In this document: positions 36,912 to 46,292 of the stretch, one piece after another
Numbering within the stretch: the stretch's first letter is position 1
Layout of the letters: each line of letters starts with the position of its first letter
Origin: Laetiporus sulphureus 93-53
Lineage: Eukaryota > Basidiomycota > Agaricomycetes > Polyporales > Laetiporaceae
DNA: 64,000 nucleotides
Assembly: GCF_001632365.1 (NCBI RefSeq)
Contig: NW_024468512.1
Location: 718,495 to 782,494 of the forward strand
Direction: 5' to 3'
Translations under genes and position numbers: made by a program
The notes under the pieces: model-generated
What the model saw: the letters and a program-made list of their open reading frames with translations, nothing else
The model's database searches: none
Told to the model about the DNA's origin: nothing

Positions 36912-37789
36912 ATGGCCTATTCTAATCTCAAGGTAATAATGTGAGCCTTTTGCAATTGAAAGAGGTCCATCGTGCCTGACAACGCATTGATGCAGCGTTA
37001 CGGGCCCTTCGGGAACTGGCAAGACACAGGTCAGTCCGTGATATGCACCATCAGCTCAGGACTCGCCTCATAAGGACAACAGTTCATCAACAAAGTGGCC
37101 GATTCGAATCTTCCAGAAGGCGAAGGTTCTCTGGAGCCATGCACCAGGCAGATACAAGAGGAGAAAGTCAGCATCGATGGAAGCGCCGTTCTTCTCATTG
37201 ACACCCCTGGATTCGATGCTGAGGAAGTGTCGAAAATCAAGAAGAAGATTGCCGAGCACCTGAGATGGAAGTGAGTCCTTCATATTGCACGTGCATTCCT
37301 ATATGAACGTACGCAAACCTTAGATACAACGAAGGTGCAGACGTAGTCGGGATGGTATACATGCATAGCATGTCCGACAATCGCATCGGCGACAACGTCA
37401 TGAAAAGCCTCAAGGCATTCCGCGATATATGCGGCGACGAAGCCATGTCGCACGCTGTGATTGTAACGAACATGTGGACAAGGATTCGCAAGGAGGTCGG
37501 CGAAGGTCGAGAGAGGGATCTTAAGTTGGGCGAATACGGTTTCCGAGACGCAATTGAGAAGGGCGCCAAGCTCCGCCGACATGACGGCTCTGCAGAGTCG
37601 GCTCGCGACATCGTGAAGCAACTCATGCAGAACCAAGCGATAGTTCTCCCATGCCAGAGCCCAGTGCCATCCGGAAGTGGCGAAAGCAATTGCTCAGAGA
37701 AATGGTCCGAAGGTTGCACAGTGACGGCAGAATCCGAGTCAACAACGTCATGTTGTTTCAAGTTGCCATTTTTCCGCAGGCGCAAGTAA
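36912..37789 (+). CDS. Small AIG1-like P-loop GTPase
   Basis: Predicted GTP-binding protein of the large fungal AIG1/MMR_HSR1-like group; the cell role is unknown. Four exons (36912-36940, 36996-37029, 37083-37270, 37324-37789) join in phase and give 238 residues. The start exon MAYSNLKVII runs into the P loop VTGPSGTGKTQF. The G2 region is GSLEPCTRQIQ and the Walker B/G3 is VLLIDTPGFD. The G4 motif is degenerate: IVTNMW stands where NKxD or TKxD is expected. The C-terminus is CCFKLPFFRRRK, with two cysteines before a hydrophobic-basic patch, which would suit lipid attachment to a membrane. It stands alone in a gene-poor island. Confidence 0.85.
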
Positions 37790-39019
37790 TCCTCCAGATA
37801 GGTGAATATCCCAATCGCAGCGATGTCATTCAGCATGGCTGACAATTCCACGTGCATAGCTCGTCACCTAGAAGGCGCTTGTTAAATTATTACGACGCAC
37901 GAAACTAGAAGTACCTTACAGTTGACCACACGCTCGATAGTACATGGCTTGGGTTGTTATAATTATCACTATGTTTTATGGCTATGTGAGACCTGTACGT
38001 CGTCTATAATGCAATTAGATCACCTCTTACGCACATGACACACACCTGATGCCTTGCCTTCACCCTGAACGCCGATTTCGACTTCAATCCTGGGTACTTG
38101 AATATGAGCCTCGCGTCTGAGGCAACATGCATCATGAGCAGCACTATGAATCAAGCAGTATGACAAGGAGGATTGAAGGTATGCTATGCCCAGGCACCTT
38201 GCCTCTCAGGTCCCTACACCATGCATTCACAAGGCAATCGGGAGGCGCTCTGTGACCTGATGGAACGTTATGGGATCTTCAATGGCCTCAGATGCCAGCC
38301 TGTGGAATTGACCTTAGAGATGTCAACATGCTTCGAAAGCACAGCTTTCTCAAAACGACATTGAAGGATGATCGTTTCAGGAGGGTGATAGTCCTAAAGC
38401 TGCCTTGAAAGATTTGCTACAACTGTGGTTAGAAATGCATATCCGTACGTCTGCAGAACAATGCATTGAAGTCGGATGCTTGATGATCCTGCGTTGACGA
38501 CCCAGTCCTATGGCTGATGCACTGGCTTGCTGATTCATTAGCCAGGAACGCAGCGATGAGAGTCACTCACCTAGAAACAGGATCTCAGACACTTTCGTAA
38601 GACCAAACCGTATTCACAGTGGGACGTCGCACTCGGAATTTGCCATGTAGACCGCGACCTCCTTCGCAATCAAGAAGTTGCTACATAACCTGACTACAAC
38701 TTCGTTAGTTCAGACTGCCGGTAAAGTCGGTGCCGGATCTCTGGGAGCGCTTCCATTCCTCTTTGAACATACATACGAGCGCCACAAGAATAAATGATGT
38801 CGGATTGGTCGAGAGGACGCACACCGGCCATACAGAGGCTACGGAAGGTCCACTGCTTGGCAATTGGCGTCACATGAAACATGAGCAGACAGATGAACGT
38901 CCAGTCCAAGATACGTAGTCCGCAGGACGGTCATCTTCACCATCTCCGACGGTTTGACAACGACGTCGACTCGACGAGCGGACATCAGACCCGTTAGAAT
39001 CGATCTGCTCCTGAACTAG
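37790..39019. other. Intergenic region, no gene supported
   Basis: About 1.2 kb right of the GTPase gene. It contains only short frames without domains. No second GTPase copy or transposon gene is visible. Confidence 0.4.
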
Positions 39020-39348
39020 CACAGCCTGCATAGATTTATTTTTCCACGGGAAACCTGATGCAAAAATGGTGAAAATATCTTATGTCTGGATATGGAAATA
39101 GTTTGGAAATCGGGTGGAGCCAATTGAATTATGTTACAATTGCTTCACCGAAACATATCAGTATCACATATTTTTGGACTGAAATATCTTCCTTTGGGAA
39201 ATAGTTTCACTATTGCTGATACGTTTCGGTAAAACAATCGTAACATAATTTAATTGTCTCCGCCCAATTTCCAAACTATTTCCATATCCAGACATAAGAT
39301 ATTTTTGCATCAGGTTTCCCGTGGAAAAATAAATCTATGCAGGCTGTG
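39020..39348. mobile_element. Foldback MITE-like element (329 bp)
   Basis: A long near-perfect inverted repeat with no coding capacity. The left arm (39020-39161) and right arm (39216-39348) start and end with cacagcctgcatagattt and its complement. They match over about 133 bases, apart from a 9-base insertion (ggtgaaaat) in the left arm and a few point changes. A loop of about 54 bases separates them. Each end is flanked by tag, so a 3-base (or TA) target duplication is possible, as in PIF/Harbinger or Tc1/mariner MITEs. It would move only with help from a transposase elsewhere. Confidence 0.85.
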
Positions 39349-40070
39349 TAGAGGTACCAGTATTCCGGCTTATGTGACTTGATCTTCCTCCTGCTTGAAG
39401 CGTATCAGACTGAACACACCTATATACACCCAACGCGTTAGAGACTCGAGCTGAGAATGATGGAGGAGTCTGCGACAGGCGCTTTAAAGTTTCGACGCGC
39501 AACCCTCGGGAAGCGCGTCCCACGATTGCCATGTGCACTGCCGTTGTCGTTCAACTGTCAACTCCATCATCAGCTTCCTGCATTAACAAAACTTTGTCGT
39601 GGGAGAGGAAGATGGACCATGAAGGCAGAATAGAAGGCACAGTGGGTATGTATTGGTCGTGTTTCCCAAGGTCGCGGGTCAGATCGTCCGAGGACTGGGC
39701 AGATACAGCGGAATGCATGAAATACAGCTATTCGAATTCTACTGCGGTGCCTTCATGGCGTCGCAAATGTACTATCGTGATGGCCGAACACTTGACATCG
39801 TGCAGACCATGAGGAGCGCCGACGTGCGACCGTCGTGAAGGCGAATGAGAAAAGGCCCGGCGGTAGCGGTAAGTCCTTTCTTCCTTGTCCTCTACTTTCA
39901 CTTTCTCCTCTCGCCCTAGTCGGCTGAGCCTTTCGCACTTCCCTGCAGTCGAGAGCACTAACTGTGCGGTGTTCGTTCTCTTTCGCCAGCTGTGCTGTGC
40001 ATCATCGTATTCGGCCGTCTTCGCTGCTGGTTGACAACGCTTCTTCACGCTATCGCGCTATCTGAGGTCA
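39349..40070. promoter_or_regulatory. Intergenic region and promoter of the Mso1-like gene
   Basis: No gene is supported. The last 200 bases (about 39875-39960) are rich in CT runs, typical of basidiomycete leaders, so the transcription start of the next gene is probably here. Confidence 0.4.
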
Positions 40071-41457
40071 ATGGCACTCTCAAGTCGTCCAAGTGTCCGC
40101 ATCGGGCTGCCCGCTACTCCTGCACCTCGTTCTCGTTCTCTTTCCAGGACGAGACAGCCGATGCCTGACCGCGAGAGCATTCGGTACATCGAGAGCAACG
40201 CGGACGCATACATCCCATCTCGCGCAGCTCCTACGCCTCCTCCTGTTCCGCAGCTGCGTAAACAGCTTTCCATCGCCGATCTACGCCCCGGTCCTTCGCG
40301 GCGGTCGCGTTCGGTCAATCATGGTCGACATGACCGCCTCGCACCTCCGCCTCCTCCGCTACCTGTGCCGTCAGTCCCTTTACAAAGAGAGGAGCCCGCG
40401 CCTTCGGTGAGCCCGAGCTCATTCAGGCGCTTCGTCTCACTGCGGAAGCGATCAGACGGGTCCGTTTCATCGTGGGCATCTTCCTCCTCTGGGTCTTCCA
40501 TCTCGCAAAACTCCTTGCATTCTCCCACATCATACGCGTCTTCTCGCACGAGTCTAGCCGAATATGACAAGGCCGACATGCATCATGGTGAAAAGGAGGA
40601 GACTGCATCAAGGTTTGGATCCGCCAGCAGTCCCAGTGCGACCGAGAACGGAGCTCTCGATGGGTATCGCACTGCATTCTGGAACAAAGTTGCCAGTGCT
40701 GCTGACAATCTGCGGGTGAATGTGAATAAGGCATTAGGGACCACTGTTTCCCCTGATGTTGATGAAGGTAATGATTTCGTATCAATCATATTCAACTTCG
40801 CCTGACCGTCATTTCATCCCAGAAACACCGCTCGGACAGGAGTCTAGGCTGACACGAGCGATGAAGGCATACCATTTGAAGAAGGCGCGAGACGCTAATG
40901 ACCTTCCTGATTGGCTTTTTGATGGGCGGGACCGAGAAGTTATCAACCGGTTGCGAAACACATCCCCAACCCCGGCTGAGCAGATGCCCGACGTTGGAGT
41001 GGAGCGCGGGAGAACAGCTCTTCCCCATCAGAAGCGTTCCCCTTCTGTAGCCCATCGCGACGACAGCGTCTCTGCGTGGCGACCTTCGCACTCTCGGGCA
41101 TCGTCTACCTCTTCTGTGCAGTCGCGTATGTCGGTACACGCGACGACACCGTCGCGAGATACCATGAACCGATTGAAGGAACTTCGTCTCGCGAAACGCA
41201 ATGCCAGAGTCCGCTTTGCGGACGATGAGGATGGGGAGAGTGACTCGGGATACACGTCTTCTAGGGGTAGGCCGTCGCGCGTCACGAGGAATGATGCCCC
41301 ACCCAGTTCTTTCAGAGCTGTGTCTCCACCTCCTCCAGGAGAAAATCCAATTCTCCGCAGACGGCCAACTGGTTATCGTCCGCCGTTGCCTTCCGTTGAG
41401 AGAAAAGCCTCGGGTCGCGTGGGTCTACCTTCGAGCGTGCGGCTTCAGACAGTCTGA
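40071..41457 (+). CDS. Mso1-like (Sec1-binding) Ser/Pro-rich protein
   Basis: Two exons joined at about 40770-40824 (DVDE-ETPLGQES) give about 440 residues. The region WNKVASAADNLRVNVNKALG, then ESRLTRAMKAYHLKKARDAN and DLPDWLF, resembles the N-terminal Sec1-binding block of fungal Mso1, which supports exocytic SNARE assembly at the plasma membrane. Here the block sits in the middle, after about 200 disordered residues rich in Ser, Pro and Arg. The C-terminus is also disordered and holds an acidic patch (FADDEDGESDSGY). The Mso1 link is from motif memory only. The gene itself is well supported. Confidence 0.65.
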
Positions 41458-43012
41458 ATGCATGCTCACGACGATGTATGGGACTTCATGATGGTTTCAC
41501 ACGAGAATAGATCGTGCACAAGCACGTATTTATTGCCATCTATGTGCTTTCATTGCTGGGCTTGAAAGTCTTTCTGCTGCTCTGGGGGACTATACTTCAT
41601 TCGTTATTCGTATTGCACACCTCTAGAAGGTATTTAGTTTAGAGTTCATTCTGCTCATGCCGTACCACGTCTCATGACCTACCATGCTGTCGTTCTAGAG
41701 ATTTCTGTGAGCCAACTTCTATACGCGAGCGTCTTGGGTTGTTGACGTCGGGAATTACTATAGAGTGAAGTCCACATGTCTTGCTTCGTCTTGCATAGCT
41801 CTGACAGCTTCAAGCCTGATGCGCGTGGACAGTTTGCTTTATTACAATGGCTGAGCCGCACAACGAGCGATTGCAGTGACACCGGTGATATTTCGCCGGG
41901 ACCTTCATTCCGCGTGGAAGACTCGATACTTGGAGTGCCACTTGTCGTCATGGAATCGCACTATGGTTGTAGTGTGCGTTCACATTCGACCAATCGCTAT
42001 CCTGGATGAAACCTTCGGGAAGATGATGTCGATGGTCGGGAGACAAGGCAACCATCTGCGCTCTTGTCCGTCTGATCTAGTGTGCCTCATTGCCAGGTTC
42101 AATAACGCATGCTAGCCCATAGTTCAGGCATTCCATTTGTATGTTTGGCAGACAAAGTCCTTCGAGATGATATGCTGACATCAAGATCATGTTGTAGCAG
42201 ATATCCTGCATCGGGTGCTTGCGACATGAGGCTGATACATCTCACCACATGCCAACTTCTAGCTGGACAATCATATCCTGTCAAACGTATCATTACATTC
42301 AAATGCATTTTCCACAGGTTTGGCGCTAAAGAGCCATGACTACGCGGAGCTTGCGATGCGCCAGATCCTGCCAGGTCCCGTAAAGGCGCAAGGTCGCCTT
42401 TTAGGAGGCTCGCTACCGGAAAATGGCATCTATCAGATAGTAGTCGCGGGATACTCGGGGATGTGAGTTGCCATTTCGTAGAGACAGCGAGCTAACTGCC
42501 TGCAAACGTCAAGATGCGATTGGGTACAGGGATGCCTCGCATGGATTGGTTGTAGCCCTGGGTACCATCCTGATGGCATCGTCCACCTACCCGCTCGGTA
42601 GATGCACACCATGCGAATCTGCCATGATATTTCGGTCTTCTCGATCGTCGCTATGACATTGGGAAGCCTCCCTCGATGGAGCGAGTACGGCCTGCTTAAC
42701 AGATATAAGCTGATCCTGCATCGGTAAAGTCGTGTCCCCCCACCCCTCCCCCTTTTCTTCGTTCGTTTTCTCTTGTCATAGTCGAGTCGATCTCGACATT
42801 TCCTTCGTTCGAGGTAAGCATGGCTTACAACTGGTCATCAGTAAATAGATGCACTGATTCTGCCCATTGCTGTTTAGATCACCCCTCTTTGATAGAGAAG
42901 TCCATCGCTCATTCCTCTGAGAGGCCTTTATAGCGTAGAATTCGCTTTTCGACGACGCACGCCTCGAGGGTATCCTTAACTTCGACACACATTCCTTCTT
43001 TAGCCTGCTAGA
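41458..43012. promoter_or_regulatory. Intergenic region and promoter of the cupredoxin gene
   Basis: About 1.55 kb without a supported gene. The short frames have no domain. A pure CT run at about 42728-42775 (ccccccacccctccccctt) and further CT-rich bases just before 43013 look like the leader and core promoter of the cupredoxin gene. Confidence 0.45.
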
Positions 43013-44631
43013 ATGGTAGGACTCGTTTCATTCGTTGGTAGCGCCGCTCTGTTGGCTGGTTATGCCTCCGCTCTTCCTCGCCCAGGATGGACCTGGGGTG
43101 AAGAGAGCTCTGCGGCTGTGTCGTCGTGAGTACATAAACTCGTTATTGTATTCAGCTCATGTCATGGATTTATCCCACAGAGATATTGCCTCCGCCACGG
43201 CCGCCTCATGGGGTGCGTCTGAGAGCGCAGACTCTTGGGATACTACGAAGGTTGCTGCCACATCCACTGCAGAGAGATGGTCATCTTCTGCTGCCGCTGT
43301 CATGAGCACCGAGGCATCCTCTTGGGGTTCCTCTGACTCTATGTCATCAGATGTAGTGTCTTCTGCAGCAGCGGCTGCTACTAGCTCTGCGTACGTGTGG
43401 GAATCCTCGGCGGCTGCGACTGTGTCGTCCTCAGATGATACATGGTGGTCCTCATCAGCGACTGCGGCGGCGGCGACCACAGAATACACGTGGTCCGCTG
43501 CTGCTACATCAACCGCAGCTGCCACCTCCGTCAGCGTTTCGTATGGATCTGGTAGCTCGAACTGGGGCGGGTACGAATACTCTGAATGTGTGCAACGTAT
43601 GTACCTCTCACCCATCCTTCGATGCCACGATGATCAACCCGTCTTCCAGAGTGCATCGCATCCTTTGGCGCACCCTCGGCAACGGTCACCGCCTCCGCGA
43701 CGTACGCTGCTACCACAGCGACTGGCACCTCCAGTGGCACGACACATACTGTTATTGTCGCGCCCACCCAGGGTGTTTTGCGGTTCGTGCCTTTTGCCGT
43801 GAACGCCACGCCGGGAGACACCATTTTCTACATGTGGAATGCGAACAATCACACTGTGACGAAGGGCTCAGAGCTTGAAATCTGTAACGAGACCACAGAC
43901 GCGTTCGCCACCGGCGAGCATGATAAGGGCTTCACGTTCACGGAGATGGTCAACGACACGGACCCGGTATTCTACTTCTGCTCCACCCCTGGCCACTGGT
44001 ATGTGATTCGAGTGAATCATGGTTTGACCCGAATCGCTGATAGGTTTTTGTGCGCAGCGAGAAGGGCATGTTCGGTATTATAAACCCCCCGAGCGTCGAG
44101 AACAACGCCAACACATCCGTCGCTACCATGATGTCCTCGATGCTGGCGAACAGCTCCACCCTCGCCGCGATGTACGCCGCAAGCAACATTCAGAACAACT
44201 CGGCTGCTGCCTCCTGGGGTGACAACATGGACATGGGAGCCATGCCGGAGTGGTCGCAGTCCCTGTTCGCTGAGAACGTTCTGTACGTCTTACCGATCCA
44301 TCGTTGTCAGGTCATTGGGCTAACGTAAGGCAGGTACACGCGCGCATTCCTCGCTGCGAACCCGGAGGTCATGAAAGCCGACGGCACGATCGACATGTCT
44401 GCCTCCAACGGCACCTGGGTGCTTCCTCAAGATATCAGCCAGGCACTTAGCAACAGCACCACATCAGCGAGCGCATCCTCGTCGACAGCCGCGGGAGCAT
44501 CGTCGACTGCTTCCAGCTCGTCCGCGATGGCCTCGACGGCCGCGGCCGCGACCAATGGCGCGCGCTCCACCGCCATGTCCAGCGGCCTTGTCGGCGTTGC
44601 TGCTATCGCAGCGGTATTCCTCGCCCTCTAA
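43013..44631 (+). CDS. Secreted, GPI-type cupredoxin (blue-copper) protein with Ser/Ala/Trp-rich stalk
   Basis: Extracellular plastocyanin-like protein. The signal peptide is MVGLVSFVGSAALLAGYASA. About 140 residues of Ser/Ala-rich stalk follow, with regularly spaced aromatic residues (SSAYVWESSAAA, DDTWWSSSATAAA, TEYTWSAAATST). Introns near 43125, 43600, 43998 and 44280 were placed by phase. The cupredoxin domain reads VLRFVPFAVNATPGDTIFYM, then NANNHTVTKG with the first His ligand, then FYFCSTPGHCEKGMFG with Cys, His and Met ligands, so a complete type 1 copper site. A 60-residue Ser/Thr/Ala tail ends in a hydrophobic segment (GLVGVAAIAAVFLAL), a typical GPI signal. It probably sits on the cell wall or outer membrane face; the function is unknown. 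Confidence 0.92.
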
Positions 44632-44989
44632 ACGTGATTGCCAAAAATGTTATGGACGCTCATACGTGTCGTCTACTAATACTGTTTGTGCTCATTCAGT
44701 ACTACTCTAGCCAGGATAATGCTCTGCGGACAGTGTCGATATTTTGATACCATTTCTCGCTTGCTGTGCATGGACACTACTCGTCGATTCTCCTCTCTGC
44801 GATTGGACATTTTGATCTACATTCCAAATTTGTTAGTTCACTTACTCGCATGCGAGGAAAGGAATGCCATGTTGCGCTATAGCGACAGACGATGATATAG
44901 CGAATCTCGCGATTTACAAATAACAACGCACAACAATCACTGAGCTACAGACACTGAGCATTCGCTTCAGGAACGGAGTGATCACTAGA
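44632..44989. other. Convergent intergenic region
   Basis: 3' flanks of two genes that face each other. No gene is seen. Confidence 0.4.
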
Positions 44990-45847
44990 TCACAGACGGA
45001 CAATATAGGTGAAACCATCCCATCCCTTCTCACCAACAGTCCCGATGGTTGTCGCATCCAACTCTTTATCCGTCTTCAAGTGCTCGAGGAGCTTACGAAC
45101 ACCCTTTGAGTTGTCGTCGTCGGCATTCGGATTGGCAACCATACCATGACGGACGACATTGTCGACAATCTGGAAAGAAAGGAATGGTCGAACCTCCATT
45201 GCAACGGCTGAAAACGAATTCTCTTACGATGACACCCCCTTTCTTGATGAGGCGCTTGGCCTCCAGGAGATACGTGAGATTCCCCGGCTTGTCGGCATCA
45301 ATGAAGATGAAGTCGAAGGGCTGGTCAGGTTGCATAGTCTTGAGGGTCTCGGCGGCGGGACCAAGCAGGAGCTTGACCTTGGACGCCAAACCAGCATGGG
45401 CTATGTTGTCACGGGCGACCTGAATGCGAAATTCTCGCGTCAGGAGGGACGTTGTGACGCACTGCAGCGCGAATAGGCATACCTTTGCGTGCTTCTCAGA
45501 GATCTCGCAGGTGATTACCTGACCGTCCTGGGGAACGGCGCGCGCAAGCCAGATTGTTGAATAGCTGTTATACAGCCGTATGTGAAAGCATAGTATCAGA
45601 GATTTTGAATAATGGACAATGCAACTGACCCACCGAGAGTGCCAACTTCGAGAACCCTCTTCGCGCCGTGCGAGCGAACGAGAAGGTTCAAAAACTTGCC
45701 CTGCGCCGTGCTGACGGCGATGGAAGGCAGGCCCGCTTCGTCACTAGCCTTGCGCGCACGCTCAAGAGCCTCGTCGGGGGGGATGAGGAAGGAGTTATGG
45801 TAGGCGTCAGAGCGCTGCCAATCTTCGACAGTGTACGAGGTGGCCAT
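44990..45847 (-). CDS. SAM-dependent O-methyltransferase, caffeoyl-CoA OMT family
   Basis: Cation-dependent class I O-methyltransferase for catechol-like hydroxyls; the actual substrate is unknown. The start at 45847 gives MATSYTVEDWQRSDAYHNSF. The SAM motif AKRVLEVGTLGG continues after an intron as YSTIWLARAVPQDGQVITCE. Then come FDFIFIDADKPGNLTYLLEA with the metal-binding Asp, and KKGGVI-IVDNVVRHGMV with the second metal Asp and Asn. Three introns, each with a good donor, were placed by phase. The protein is about 225 residues, normal for the family and without a signal peptide. A TATA box lies 63 bases upstream and a palindrome about 84 bases upstream. Confidence 0.92.
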
Positions 45848-45909
45848 GTTAGATTGATGAGCGCAGGATGCGAATATCGTCTAGGAGGGATATCACCAGT
45901 AGCACGTCC

Positions 45910-45916
45910 TTATATA
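45910..45916 (-). promoter_or_regulatory. TATA box of the O-methyltransferase gene
   Basis: Read on the minus strand the bases are TATATAA, 63 bases upstream of the start codon. Spacing and sequence fit a fungal TATA box. Confidence 0.6.
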
Positions 45917-45930
45917 TGCTCTTGCTAGGG

Positions 45931-45950
45931 GGCCGGATGATTATCCGGCC
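45931..45950. promoter_or_regulatory. Perfect 8-bp inverted repeat with CGG-N8-CCG core
   Basis: The arms ggccggat and atccggcc flank gatt. The inverted CGG/CCG half-sites are what Zn2Cys6 dimers bind. It lies just upstream of the TATA box, so it is a candidate operator for the O-methyltransferase gene. Confidence 0.5.
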
Positions 45951-46292
45951 GGAATTTCACCATTAGGAGGTCGTGGCGAACAGACAGCAAAGACGTCAGT
46001 TTGATGCTTCTCAATGACTCTGTCGACGTGCGCAGCCTTCGGATGCAGCTACGATGTTTTGAGATGGCGTCGGCAGAAGGGCGAACGACGCAGCCATGGT
46101 ACGCTGGAGCGCACAGCCGAGGACGGCAAGCTTACGCGGATGGACGGCCAACAAGCGAGATCAAGTCCAATGCCGGAGTTATCAGATAAGATGGTCTCAC
46201 GTGCCTGCAGTCCGTGGGAAACCGGACGCGCTGCGATCAAACATTCCCTTGCGCTCATCGTCACACACGGCGACCTCGCGCCTCCTTGCACA

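Noticed and set aside
37237..37857. Minus-strand 206-residue open frame
   Set aside because: It lies antisense to the in-phase exons of the GTPase gene and has no recognisable domain.
43157..43615. Minus-strand Ala/Asp-rich frame
   Set aside because: Antisense of the Ser/Ala-rich cupredoxin stalk; composition only.
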